DNA of 40,639 nucleotides from Lentibacillus jeotgali (GCF_000224785.1 NZ_AGAV01000024.1:1-40639), one strand, 5' to 3'. Positions 25,496-37,715 are shown, numbered from the stretch's first letter. The notes: generated from the letters alone by a model not told the origin. A program made the numbers and translations.

Positions 25496-25533
25496 AAGGA
25501 TCTCTGCATATCTAACGGCAGAGGTCCTTTTGT
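25496..25533 (+). terminator. Intrinsic terminator in leuS-side gap
   Basis: AAGGATCTCTGC (25496-25507) pairs with GCAGAGGTCCTT (25518-25529, one G-U) around a 10-nt loop, then TTGTTT. It may be the effective end of the leuS transcript, or may terminate transcripts crossing the repeats. Confidence 0.75.
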
Positions 25534-25568
25534 TTATCCGTAGATGCCTGGTTCTGTTCAATTAGCAT

Positions 25569-25602
25569 AGTGGGGAAAAACATCCCGCTGAATACGTTTC
25601 AC
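25569..25602 (+). repeat. Short hairpin repeat C, copy C2
   Basis: AGTGGG pairs with CCCGCT over an A-rich loop, then a TGAATACGTTTCACT tail. It resembles C1 (7155-7192) in stem, loop and tail. It directly abuts the 3' end of the leftward gene that stops at 25604. Confidence 0.55.
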
Positions 25603-25603
25603 T

Positions 25604-26350
25604 CTAATGTGACGGGACCCATTCTGTTTTTAAGATAATCCATTCATCTTTTTCGTAATACCACAATGTTTCAACAGTCCCTAATTGGTCTGCTCGGTAC
25701 GCCCCACTGATTTTCTGGCGGCTTTTCAGTCCATAGCCTTTATCTTCACTGATTTTAACAGGTTCATAAAATGCGATCGGTGCAATCATCGGCGAGGTTT
25801 TCTCAATAAGCTTACCACTCTCATCATAGATGCCTAACTCAACATATTCCGAAGACCGATCCTTAACATCGACAATACTCGGTTTTTGCTCATGGTCGAT
25901 TTGAATTTCAACTTTAAAATTATCTTTGAAATCAGCATTAATAAACTCCTGTTCCGGCAGTGGTATCTCCTTTAACTGGTCATTTTTCAGCGTATGTAAA
26001 TGAGAATGGTAAAAACCGCCGCTTCCTCCTGCTGCGCTTTGGAAAAACATGTCATTTACGCCATCATGATTCAGGTCGAAAAATTGAACCTCAGGATCGT
26101 ACCCGCCTTCATATGGGATTTTCCATTCTTGTTCGTCACTGTTTGAAACGGACACCCATATTTCGGCATAGTAATTCGAGTCGGATGCCAACCGTTTCCC
26201 CTTCAATTCCACCAGTTCTTCTGTCGTATCTCCTGTCACTTCATGGTTATAGTCATTTAGCTGATGTGAAGTTGGTTCATCGTTTTCCTCTGCTGCGATA
26301 GCGGCAGGTAGCAACAGTGTGATTAAACCAACCAGAATAATATTACGCAT
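25604..26350 (-). CDS. Secreted protein with VCBS/FG-GAP-like calcium-site motif
   Basis: A 248-residue exported protein. The signal peptide is about 20 residues (hydrophobic 4-17, cleavage after AIA or AIAA). The mature part is acidic. DLNHDGVND (92-100) resembles the Dx[DN]xDGxxD loop of VCBS/FG-GAP repeats, followed by an unusual Gly/Ser/His stretch AAGGSGGFYHSHLHT. Only one such repeat is obvious. The C-terminal third is beta-rich with GTVETLWYYEKDEW. I do not recognise a named family member. GAGGTG precedes the ATG. It is divergent from the rhodanese gene and probably monocistronic. Function unknown; ion or wall binding is speculation. Confidence 0.75.
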   Translation of the reverse strand: MRNIILVGLITLLLPAAIAAEENDEPTSHQLNDYNHEVTGDTTEELVELKGKRLASDSNYYAEIWVSVSNSDEQEWKIPYEGGYDPEVQFFDLNHDGVNDMFFQSAAGGSGGFYHSHLHTLKNDQLKEIPLPEQEFINADFKDNFKVEIQIDHEQKPSIVDVKDRSSEYVELGIYDESGKLIEKTSPMIAPIAFYEPVKISEDKGYGLKSRQKISGAYRADQLGTVETLWYYEKDEWIILKTEWVPSH

Positions 26351-26396
26351 AATACTTCACCTCAAATCATCGCTTGCTTTATTTTGTGTCGGACAG

Positions 26397-26426
26397 TTGC
26401 ACACTATTCATTTCAGGCGTTATGAT
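26397..26426 (+). promoter_or_regulatory. Sigma-A promoter for rhodanese gene
   Basis: TTGCAC (26397-26402), 18-nt spacer, TATGAT (26421-26426), 35 nt before the ytwF ATG. Confidence 0.6.
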
Positions 26427-26461
26427 AATATAGTTAAAATACTTGCAGAGGAGGAAGATAT

Positions 26462-26770
26462 ATGGATCATATTAATGAAGTAACACCTGATAGAGTAAAA
26501 AAACTTATGAATGAAGATGAAAATATGGTTGTAGTGGATGTTCGCGAGGATGAGGAAGTAGCCCAAGGGATGATAGAGGGCGCTAAGCATATTCCCCTTG
26601 ATAAAATACCACACTCAACGAATGTACTGGATAAAGATAAGCATTATGTTTTTGTATGTCGGTCAGGCAGGAGGAGTATGACGGCAGCATCATTTCTTAA
26701 TGAATATGGCTTCAATGTCTCAAGCATGGAAGGCGGTATGAAAAAATGGGATGGAGAAGTAATTGTTTAA
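26462..26770 (+). CDS. ytwF: Single-domain rhodanese-like sulfurtransferase YtwF
   Basis: A 102-residue rhodanese domain. The CDC25-like start VVVDVREDEEVAQGMIEGAKHIP, in parts VVVDVRED (23-30) and GMIEGAKHIP (36-45), and the active-site loop CRSGRRS with Cys66 are intact. Rhodaneses carry persulfide sulfur on this Cys for thiolation or sulfide detoxification; the partner is unknown here. Length and position near leuS match B. subtilis YtwF. GAGGAGG precedes the ATG. No signal peptide, so cytosolic. Confidence 0.9.
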   Translation: MDHINEVTPDRVKKLMNEDENMVVVDVREDEEVAQGMIEGAKHIPLDKIPHSTNVLDKDKHYVFVCRSGRRSMTAASFLNEYGFNVSSMEGGMKKWDGEVIV

Positions 26771-26829
26771 CAATTAGGTTCCGGAATGATTTAACATCAT
26801 TAAATTTTAAATTTTGTTTTGATATACCG

Positions 26830-26858
26830 TTGACTTTTATCATCTGAAGTAGTATTAT
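26830..26858 (+). promoter_or_regulatory. rrn promoter P1
   Basis: TTGACT (26830-26835), 17-nt spacer, TATTAT (26853-26858). The first of two tandem sigma-A promoters 90 bp apart, the usual Bacillus rrn arrangement. Confidence 0.8.
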
Positions 26859-26919
26859 AGTTCTTGCTGTTGAAAAACAGCCCATAATAACAATCATCAT
26901 TAAGGCGGAAAAAAAGTTG

Positions 26920-26948
26920 TTGACAGATGCGATTGATGATGATATAAT
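26920..26948 (+). promoter_or_regulatory. rrn promoter P2
   Basis: TTGACA (26920-26925), 17-nt spacer, TATAAT (26943-26948): full consensus, preceded by an A-rich UP-like stretch (26910-26915). Confidence 0.92.
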
Positions 26949-27141
26949 ATTTTTTGCCGTCGACAGAGATGGCGTTATTTTGCTCCTTGAAAACTGAACA
27001 AAACAACCAGTATGACAAAGATGTCAGAGGTAAGAGGTCGGAAGCCGGAACTTGGTTTTGGCAGAAGACCAATGAAACCCTGTATCAATTTTTGAAGCAA
27101 AGCCATGAAAGAGATTGATCGGTGTCAATCTCCTAACAAAC
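26949..27141 (+). other. rrn leader with 16S processing-stalk 5' arm
   Basis: Positions 26983-27012 (CTCCTTGAAAACTGAACAAA and onward) are complementary, with few mismatches, to 28781-28811 downstream of 16S. Together they form the long RNase III-type processing stalk around 16S. No tRNA or ORF in this leader. Confidence 0.8.
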
Positions 27142-31827
<4,686 letters not shown>

Positions 31828-31886
31828 ACTTACTTGGCATTGAATGGCGCTCTTATTTAGTTTTCAGGGTATAAAGCAAAAGCGTA

Positions 31887-32015
31887 AGCGCCCGGTTAGC
31901 GACGTACGGACTGGACTGACCCGCAGGAGATAAAGAAAACTCTTTGGGAGCGAAAGCGAATCGATGTTGCCTTATCGTACGGAGGTGAGGGAAGTCGCGC
32001 TAGTCGCTGGGCGCT
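31887..32015 (+). repeat. Structured element D inside the rrn operon
   Basis: A 129-nt element closed by AGCGCCC plus AGCGAC (31887-31893 and 31898-31903) pairing with GTCGCTGGGCGCT (32003-32015), leaving only a 4-nt bulge. Inside are AAAGA-TCTTT and GC-GAAA-GC hairpins and CGTACG twice. I recall similar 'GCGCCCGG..GCTGGGCGCTGAAGC' units as dispersed repeats in Bacillaceae genomes, but no second copy lies in this window. Confidence 0.6.
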
Positions 32016-32027
32016 GAAGCTGGATGT

Positions 32028-32074
32028 GGCTTGTCCTGTGAAAGAATGATACAAAGCCAATTTTATATTTTTTT
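32028..32074 (+). terminator. Terminator-like hairpin before 5S
   Basis: GGCTTGT (32028-32034) pairs with ACAAAGCC (32051-32058), one bulged A, and is followed by an A/T stretch ending in seven T (32068-32074). If active it would split 5S from the 16S-23S transcript. Confidence 0.45.
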
Positions 32075-32088
32075 CATTAAAAAAATCC

Positions 32089-32117
32089 TTGCATTTTTCA
32101 CTAAAAATGCCTATAAT
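32089..32117 (+). promoter_or_regulatory. Separate sigma-A promoter for 5S rRNA
   Basis: TTGCAT (32089-32094), 17-nt spacer, perfect TATAAT (32112-32117). Predicted start near 32124, about 33 nt before mature 5S. Confidence 0.7.
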
Positions 32118-32156
32118 AATTCTTGTCCGTAAAAAAAGACGCAAACCATGCATAGG

Positions 32157-32272
32157 TCTGGCAGCAATAGCGGAGAGGACACACCTGTTCCCATGCCGAA
32201 CACAGAAGTTAAGCTCTCCAGCGCCGATGGTAGTTGGGGTTTAACCCCTGCAAGAGTAGGACGCCGCCAGGC
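32157..32272 (+). rRNA. 5S ribosomal RNA
   Basis: About 116 nt, with TCTGGC at the start pairing with GCCAGG at the end (helix I). It carries the conserved CCATGCCGAACACAGAAGTT and GATGGTAGT blocks. The ends are set by helix I. Confidence 0.96.
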
Positions 32273-32278
32273 ATGACA

Positions 32279-32313
32279 GGAAAGGCTGATTCACAATTTG
32301 AATCAGCCTTTCC
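32279..32313 (+). terminator. rrn operon terminator
   Basis: A perfect 14-bp stem, GGAAAGGCTGATTC (32279-32292) with GAATCAGCCTTTCC (32300-32313), then ATTTTG. Located 6 nt after 5S. Confidence 0.92.
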
Positions 32314-32347
32314 ATTTTGTATAAATCACGAAATTAATGCCATACTT

Positions 32348-32410
32348 CCCGAAGATCATATAAAAACCCCCGAAATCCATAATGTATTTCCCGAAATTCA
32401 TAAATTAAGG
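32348..32410. repeat. Three degenerate 21-bp tandem units
   Basis: CCCGAA occurs at 32348, 32369 and 32390, exactly 21 bp apart, each followed by a similar A/T-rich half with CATA (ATCATA, TCCATA, TTCATA). Two helical turns per unit would place the units on one DNA face. No protein or function can be assigned. Confidence 0.6.
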
Positions 32411-32481
32411 TTAAAGACAGATAACAGTACAATGAAGGAAGCACGGTGGCAATTAAAAAGACATCATTTAAAACGTGATAT

Positions 32482-32510
32482 AAAAAGCGCACTTCATAAG
32501 TGCGCTTTTT
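32482..32510. terminator. Terminator of the 59-aa gene (bidirectional form)
   Basis: AAAAAGCGCACTT (32482-32494) pairs perfectly with AAGTGCGCTTTTT (32498-32510) across a CAT loop. On the minus strand it lies 7 nt after the small CDS stop. Confidence 0.9.
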
Positions 32511-32517
32511 ATAATAT

Positions 32518-32697
32518 CTAGCCCATTTGATTTGGTCCCTGAGCTTGTTGGTTTCCTCCGCCCATTTGTGAAACGAACGGAACCATTTGCTGCATGGTTT
32601 GTCCAAAGTTACGGTTGTTTCTTGTCATGCTGTAGTAGGTTGCTGCACCGACACCGACAGAAGCAATCAATGGCAGCCACATATTGTTGTTTTGCAT
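32518..32697 (-). CDS. Small 59-aa protein with N-terminal hydrophobic segment
   Basis: A 59-residue ORF, MQNNNMWLPLIASVGVGAAT at the N-terminus and ending NQMG. Residues 7-20 form a hydrophobic, Gly/Ala-rich stretch like a single membrane helix. Then follows a Met/Gln-rich hydrophilic tail (TMQQMVPFVSQMGGG). The upstream sequence AAAGGGCTGAGGGATC offers a moderate RBS. A near-perfect terminator immediately follows, and the frame runs cleanly from RBS to terminator, so I consider it real. I do not recognise the family; small Bacillales membrane proteins of this type exist near ytfP-like genes. Function unknown. Confidence 0.72.
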   Translation of the reverse strand: MQNNNMWLPLIASVGVGAATYYSMTRNNRNFGQTMQQMVPFVSQMGGGNQQAQGPNQMG

Positions 32698-32773
32698 GAT
32701 CCCTCAGCCCTTTCTGCATAAATCTCCGGACATTTTTTAGCTTGCTGCAGTAAGGACAAAAACATGTCAGGTA

Positions 32774-34045
32774 TCAATTACCAGAGTTATGAACAGCTTC
32801 AATCGCGGCATTCATGCCTGCGAGTCTACCGGTAACTAAAGCAGAAGTTATGTTATATCCGCCGGTATATCCGTGAATGTTCAGTATTTCACCGCAAAAA
32901 TAGAGCCCGTGCATGAGTTTGGACTGCATCGTTTTCGGTACGATTTCCTTAATCGAAATCCCTCCGCCGGTAACGAATGCCTTTTTAAGGGGCAGCGTTC
33001 CGTTGACGGTGAATTGAAAGTGTTTCAGGTTATGAACAATTGTGCGGATGGTTTCTTTTGCAACAGTAGCTGCTTTTTGTTCCGCATCCATTTTGTGCCT
33101 CTCAAGCAGGTAATCCAGAAGCCTTTCGGGGGCAATACCTTTTAAAATATTTTTGATGGATTTCTTAGGACTTTCTTCCATTGATTTTAGAATCGAATGT
33201 ACCATCTGGTCTTCGTGCTGATCAGGCAGTACATCAAGCAGCATGGGTACTTCCTCGCGCCCTTTCATCAGTTCTTTTACAGCGAACTGTGAACAGCGAA
33301 GGACAGCAGGCCCTGAGATGCCAAAATGCGTAAAAATCATGTCCATTTGATGTGTGATCAAAGGCTTGTTCTTTTTGTTCAAAACTGACAAGGAAACATT
33401 TCTTAACGATAATCCCTGCAAGCTTTTATTCTGGATAAAATTTTCATCGGAAGTTAGCGCAACTTCAGTCGGGTATAATTCCGTGATGGTATGGCCAGCT
33501 TTCTTGGCCCATGCATAGCCGTCGCCGGTCGAACCGGTGTGAGGTACAGCTTTTCCCCCGACAGCAATGACAAGGGAAGCCGCATTTAACTTTGAGCCGT
33601 CGTCCAGAATAATGGTATGTTCTGTATCATCATAGTGAACTGCTTTTACCGGAGTCTTCATCCGAACCTCCACACCCAGTTCAGCTAACTTGCCAATTAA
33701 TGCGTTTACAACTGTTTTGGCGGAATTGGTTACCGGAAACATGCGCCCGTGGTCTTCTTCCTTTAAACCAACACCCATTCCTTCAAAAAAATCGATTATA
33801 TCGTAGTTATTAAAAACAGAGAAGGGACTGTATAAGAACTTGCCATTCCCGGGAATGTGTTTAATCACTTCTTCTTCAGGCAGACGATTTGTCACATTAC
33901 ACCGCCCGCCGCCAGAGATAGCAAGTTTCGTTCCCAGCTTTCTGCCTTTTTCAAGCAGCATAGTTTTTGCGCCATTTTCGGCAGCGGCAATGGCTGCCAT
34001 AAGGCCTGATGGTCCACCACCAATTATAACGACATCATACGACAA
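32774..34045 (-). CDS. ytfP: FAD-dependent oxidoreductase YtfP (HI0933-like)
   Basis: A 423-residue flavoprotein of the HI0933/BaiN family. The N-terminal dinucleotide fold has GGGPSG (9-14) with an acidic residue ending strand 2 in [12 protein letters not shown] and [10 protein letters not shown]. The C-terminal FAD contact is [19 protein letters not shown]. The substrate is unestablished. The start codon is TTG at 34045 with AAAGGA 9 nt upstream. It is divergent from murJ (ytgP), the same neighbour as in B. subtilis. Cytosolic. Confidence 0.9.
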   Translation of the reverse strand: MSYDVVIIGGGPSGLMAAIAAAENGAKTMLLEKGRKLGTKLAISGGGRCNVTNRLPEEEVIKHIPGNGKFLYSPFSVFNNYDIIDFFEGMGVGLKEEDHGRMFPVTNSAKTVVNALIGKLAELGVEVRMKTPVKAVHYDDTEHTIILDDGSKLNAASLVIAVGGKAVPHTGSTGDGYAWAKKAGHTITELYPTEVALTSDENFIQNKSLQGLSLRNVSLSVLNKKNKPLITHQMDMIFTHFGISGPAVLRCSQFAVKELMKGREEVPMLLDVLPDQHEDQMVHSILKSMEESPKKSIKNILKGIAPERLLDYLLERHKMDAEQKAATVAKETIRTIVHNLKHFQFTVNGTLPLKKAFVTGGGISIKEIVPKTMQSKLMHGLYFCGEILNIHGYTGGYNITSALVTGRLAGMNAAIEAVHNSGN

Positions 34046-34193
34046 TTTACTTCATCCTTTCGTTAGTAGCATACCACGTTTTGCCACAATCCAAAAATAA
34101 AACATGTGCACTTCTTATATTAAAATGTGAGGTGCTTTGAAGTGATCTGTGATAAAATGTACACTAAGTTTAATTTTAAATGCAGGTGAAATA

Positions 34194-35816
34194 ATGTCGA
34201 ATATTGTCAGGGGCACCATGCTGCTTACTGGTGCAACATTTTTATCAAAATTTCTTGGGATGGTTTATGTCATCCCGTTTAATGAGCTTGTCGGTGAAAC
34301 AGGGGGGACGCTGTTCTCACTTGCTTATACACCGTACAGTATTTTAATCAGCATTTCTACAATTGGCGTACCTTTGGCTGTTTCAAAATTTGTTTCCAAG
34401 TACAATGCATTAAATGATTATGAAACAGGGATGCGAATGTTTAAAGCGGGAATCATGCTTATGGCTGTTACAGGGTTCCTTGCTTTTTTAGCGTTGTTTT
34501 TCAGTGCCGAGCTGCTGGCTGGTTATATGATCACCAATGAAGCTGAAGGCGATATTGCTGTAGCTGATGTTGCCATGGTTATCCGTATGGTGAGTTTTGC
34601 ACTGTTAATCATACCTGCGATGAGCATTGTCAGAGGCTTCTTCCAAGGGTATCAGTCGATGGGTCCTACTGCCGTTTCGCAGGTCGTTGAACAAATCGTA
34701 CGAATCGGCTTTATTCTCGTCAGTGCGTTTATCGTGGTAAAAGTTGTCGGCGGATCGATTGCCACAGCAGTTGGCTTTGCTACGTTTGCCGCTTTTTTAG
34801 GGGCAATGGCATCTGCTATCGTGCTATTTGTTTACTGGCGCAAACGGAAGAAAAACATACAGAAACAGGTACAGCAGCAATCATATACGCATGATATACC
34901 GACAAAGGAATTGTTTTCTGAACTGTTCCGTTATGCGGGGCCGTTTATACTGGTTGGTGTTGCCATCCCGCTTTATCAACTGGTGGACCAGTTTACGGTT
35001 GAACGGGCGATGACGGCGATAGGACAAAAGGAATTGTATGATACAGCCTATTCTGCTATCAATTATTACGGACACAAATTAGTGATTATCCCGGTTACGA
35101 TCGCGACGGGGATGTCACTGGCAATAATACCGGCTTTAACGAAAACATTCACACAGCAAAATCGCCCGTTGCTCTACCAGCAGATTAATCAGGCACTGCA
35201 GATTGTCCTGGTGCTTGTAGTGCCGGCTGTCATTGGATTGTCAACACTTTCAGATGAAGCATATGGAGCGCTTTACGGGGGCATGGATAAGCTCGAAACC
35301 ACCGGAACGCTGCTCGGTTGGTATGCTCCGGTTGGATTGCTTTTTGCGTTGTTCACAGTATCTGCTTCCATTCTGCAGGGAATTGAACAACAACAGTTTG
35401 CTGTCATAAGTTTATCTGCCGGTGTGCTGATCAAAGTATTATTTAATATTCAATTAATCCATACATTCGGTCCAAAAGGGGCAATTTTTGGCACAGCGCT
35501 TGCAGCGGGGATAGCTGTTGCATTAAACCTATGGCGGATTAAATCATCCATTGAATTTTCGTTCAAACAAACGTTTAAACGCTTCCTATTGATATGTATT
35601 TTTTCCGCGTTTATGGTCATTGTCATTTTAATAGCTAAAGCTGTATTTGCAACATTTCTGGATTATGAAACATCGCGCAGTGCAGCAGTAATTATGCTGA
35701 TTGCCGGCGTTGTCCTTGGCGGCGGTGTCTATTTGTGGTTTAGTTATGAATCAACACTGCTTGAACGTGTATTAGGCGACCGGGTTAGGGTTCTGGACCG
35801 GCTATTTCACAGGTAA
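34194..35816 (+). CDS. murJ: Lipid II flippase MurJ (YtgP), MOP superfamily
   Basis: A 540-residue polytopic membrane protein with about 14 hydrophobic helices spread evenly across its length, of the MATE-like MOP exporter superfamily. B. subtilis YtgP is the MurJ homologue that flips lipid II for peptidoglycan synthesis (Amj is an alternative flippase there). The N-terminus MSNIVRGTMLLTGATFLSKF is characteristic. The ATG at 34194 with AGGTGA just upstream is preferred over an earlier ATG at 34149. Cytoplasmic loops are Lys/Arg-rich (WRKRKKNIQK). The downstream pseudouridine synthase gene starts 12 nt after the stop, suggesting an operon. SpoVB-type relatives are the main alternative. Confidence 0.88.
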   Translation: MSNIVRGTMLLTGATFLSKFLGMVYVIPFNELVGETGGTLFSLAYTPYSILISISTIGVPLAVSKFVSKYNALNDYETGMRMFKAGIMLMAVTGFLAFLALFFSAELLAGYMITNEAEGDIAVADVAMVIRMVSFALLIIPAMSIVRGFFQGYQSMGPTAVSQVVEQIVRIGFILVSAFIVVKVVGGSIATAVGFATFAAFLGAMASAIVLFVYWRKRKKNIQKQVQQQSYTHDIPTKELFSELFRYAGPFILVGVAIPLYQLVDQFTVERAMTAIGQKELYDTAYSAINYYGHKLVIIPVTIATGMSLAIIPALTKTFTQQNRPLLYQQINQALQIVLVLVVPAVIGLSTLSDEAYGALYGGMDKLETTGTLLGWYAPVGLLFALFTVSASILQGIEQQQFAVISLSAGVLIKVLFNIQLIHTFGPKGAIFGTALAAGIAVALNLWRIKSSIEFSFKQTFKRFLLICIFSAFMVIVILIAKAVFATFLDYETSRSAAVIMLIAGVVLGGGVYLWFSYESTLLERVLGDRVRVLDRLFHR

Positions 35817-35828
35817 TGGAGGATTTCA

Positions 35829-36554
35829 ATGCGTCTCGATAAATTGCTGGCAAATAAAGGGTTCGGGAGCAGAAAAGATGTTAAAGGGCTAATTAAGAAA
35901 AAGAAAGTGATTATCAATGATCATATCGTTAAGGACAGCGGCTTCCAGGTTAACCCGGAAAAAGATATCGTAGAAGTAAATAACGAGATGGTATATTATC
36001 GGGAGTATATCTATGTAATGCTCAATAAGCCATCTGGCTATGTTTCAGCTACGGCTGATAATCGGGATAAGACGGTGGTTGATTTACTGCCGTCTGCCTA
36101 TCGGCTGTTTGATCCATTTCCTGTTGGCAGGCTTGATAAAGATACTGAAGGTCTCCTGTTGATAACGAACGACGGAAGGCTGGGACATCAGCTGACCTCG
36201 CCAAATAAGGCTGTTGAGAAGACATACTTTGCTGAAGTCAGGGGCGATGTAACAGAACAGGACATCGAGAAATTCCGCTTCGGGGTTCAGTTGGATGACG
36301 GGTATATCGCCAAACCAGCAGTGTTAAATGTTTTGCATGCTGCTCCTGTGTCACACGTTCAAGTAACGGTTACGGAAGGCAAGTTTCATCAGGTCAAACG
36401 GATGTTTGAAGCAGTCGGGAAAAAAGTCATTTATTTAAAGCGGATTCAAATGGGTAATCTTCCGCTGGATGGTAATCTTGGCGCCGGGGACTTCCGCGAA
36501 TTGAACGAAGAGGAAGTTCAGAGACTAAAAACATTAACCCAAAAAAAGAGCTGA
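35829..36554 (+). CDS. ytzG: RsuA-family 16S rRNA pseudouridine synthase (YtzG)
   Basis: A 241-residue enzyme. The N-terminal S4 RNA-binding domain (1-60) starts MRLDKLLANKGFGSR. The catalytic domain has GRLDKDTEGLLLITNDG with Asp103 as the catalytic aspartate, and KTYFAEVRGDV and GKFHQVKRMFEAVG follow as in RsuA. It isomerises a specific uridine, by homology near U516 in 16S rRNA, which is inference. GGAGG precedes the ATG. It is co-directional with murJ, and its stop codon sits within the downstream terminator hairpin. Confidence 0.92.
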   Translation: MRLDKLLANKGFGSRKDVKGLIKKKKVIINDHIVKDSGFQVNPEKDIVEVNNEMVYYREYIYVMLNKPSGYVSATADNRDKTVVDLLPSAYRLFDPFPVGRLDKDTEGLLLITNDGRLGHQLTSPNKAVEKTYFAEVRGDVTEQDIEKFRFGVQLDDGYIAKPAVLNVLHAAPVSHVQVTVTEGKFHQVKRMFEAVGKKVIYLKRIQMGNLPLDGNLGAGDFRELNEEEVQRLKTLTQKKS

Positions 36555-36570
36555 CATAGATGTGTCAGCT
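36549..36570 (-). terminator. Terminator of ytzE (also at end of ytzG)
   Basis: AGCTGACA (36549-36556) pairs with TGTCAGCT (36563-36570). On the minus strand seven T follow, giving a strong terminator for the leftward ytzE. On the plus strand there is no U-tract, so ytzG may read through. Confidence 0.8.
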
Positions 36571-36587
36571 AGCATCTCCTGATTTTC

Positions 36588-36806
36588 TCAGGAAATGTTG
36601 ACAGGTTTGGCTGTGATTTTCCATTTGCCCCGGACAGGGCTTTTCACCAGGCCATTATGTGTCAAGATGTTCAAATCTCGTTGTACAGTACGGTCGGTTG
36701 TTCCAAATTCATCGGCAATTTCCTGGGTTGTGACTGTCCCTTTTTCTCTTATGTAAAGGTAGACAGCTTTAACTCGTGTCAGCATACGTGAGGTTGCATG
36801 ATTCAA
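36588..36806 (-). CDS. ytzE: Small DeoR-type HTH regulator YtzE
   Basis: A 72-residue protein consisting only of the DeoR-family winged helix-turn-helix (TTQEIADEFGTTDRTVQRDL around residues 27-46), without the usual sugar-phosphate-sensing C-terminal domain. It matches B. subtilis YtzE in size. It may bind DNA as a dimer; the target is unknown, although self or neighbour control is plausible. Start is TTG at 36806 with GGGAG 8 nt upstream. It is convergent with ytzG. Confidence 0.88.
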   Translation of the reverse strand: MNHATSRMLTRVKAVYLYIREKGTVTTQEIADEFGTTDRTVQRDLNILTHNGLVKSPVRGKWKITAKPVNIS

Positions 36807-36966
36807 AAAACCACTCCCTAAGGAATATCATTTTCTCTGGTGCAACTAACTCTGCCTTAATTCAATTTTACAACTATTTAGGGTTGAATAAAAGTGAAAA
36901 TTTCGATCAATAATACAACTCTTGATAAAGTATACGGTATAATGAGTATAAAAATGAGGGATATAT

Positions 36967-37527
36967 ATGACTTCTCCACATTATTTTATTGCTGTTACAC
37001 TGCCGGAATCGCTTAAGGAACGGTACGCCGGATGGCAGCAGGCATTAAAAAACAAGTTGCCTTATAGACAATGGCCACAATCGGAAGATTTGCACATTAC
37101 CATGAAATTTCTTGGGCCAGTTGACGATAGCCGGCTGGAGAAGTTGATACAGGCTATGTCCGAAATTGAAAGGTTTCCTGCTTTTTCCTTGCAAACCGGA
37201 ACGCTGGGCACGTTCGGCAACCCAAAAAAGCCGCGTGTTTTATGGGCAGGAGTGGAACGGAAACATGAGTTGATCCGTTTGCAGGAAAATATTGAAAAGA
37301 TTGCATTGAAGGTGGGATTTCAGCAAGAAAAGAGAACGTATATGCCGCATATAACACTTGCCAAAAAATGGGCCGGGGGTGTTATACAGCTTTCTGATCT
37401 GAAAGAGCACTACACTGGACAGGATCAATTCAGTGTGAATCAGGTTGTTATTTACCGGATTCATCCCGAAAAACAACCTAAATACCACGCTGCAGCCGTA
37501 TACAATTTATCAGGAGAGGCGATTTAA
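36967..37527 (+). CDS. thpR: RNA 2',3'-cyclic phosphodiesterase ThpR (YtlP)
   Basis: A 186-residue member of the 2H phosphoesterase / LigT family. Both HxT/S motifs are present: HIT at 43-45 in LHITMKFLG and HIT at 128-130 in PHITLAKK. It opens 2',3'-cyclic phosphate RNA ends. Normal length for the family. GAGGG precedes the ATG. The 188 nt after the gene (to 37715) show no feature; ytmP follows as in B. subtilis, where ytlQ, ytlR and amyX lie between them and are missing here. Confidence 0.9.
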   Translation: MTSPHYFIAVTLPESLKERYAGWQQALKNKLPYRQWPQSEDLHITMKFLGPVDDSRLEKLIQAMSEIERFPAFSLQTGTLGTFGNPKKPRVLWAGVERKHELIRLQENIEKIALKVGFQQEKRTYMPHITLAKKWAGGVIQLSDLKEHYTGQDQFSVNQVVIYRIHPEKQPKYHAAAVYNLSGEAI

Positions 37528-37715
37528 AACGAAGGCTAATTTACCAGTCGGGTGGTCAGATAGATGCATATTCGTTTTATGTGGTGACGTAGCATATTAA
37601 GGTTATGGGAATATAAGTTTCGGTTGAAAACATCGCGAATATCCGATAATCTATTCTCATGTCTGTTTTTAATGTAAGTTATTGGAAGAATTTAACACGA
37701 TTTGAGGTATTTACA

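Larger units (their letters stand above)
24929..25603. other. 675-bp gene-free gap made largely of repeats
   Basis: Holds, in order: a hairpin after leuS, inverted repeat A3, a unique 80-bp spacer, the composite A4-linker-B3 module, a strong terminator at 25496-25533 and repeat C2. No ORF with an RBS was found. The 24964-25027 and 25133-25215 stretches show nothing recognisable. Confidence 0.75.
31828..32156 (+). other. Unusually long 23S-5S spacer (329 nt)
   Basis: Contains the 3' arm of the 23S processing stalk (31837-31867), structured repeat D (31887-32015), a terminator-like hairpin (32028-32074) and a consensus-like promoter (32089-32117). B. subtilis 23S-5S spacers are much shorter (my recollection, of the order of 50-130 nt). 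Confidence 0.8.

Noticed and set aside
32334-32606. 90-aa minus-strand frame over the 21-bp repeats
   Set aside because: It has no RBS, overlaps the 59-aa gene in another frame and crosses that gene's terminator; the seven-residue periodicity simply reflects the 21-bp DNA repeat.
37659-37715. Longer ytmP start at ATG 37659
   Set aside because: No Shine-Dalgarno before it, while GTG at 37716 has GAGG at good spacing and matches the expected NWL N-terminus.
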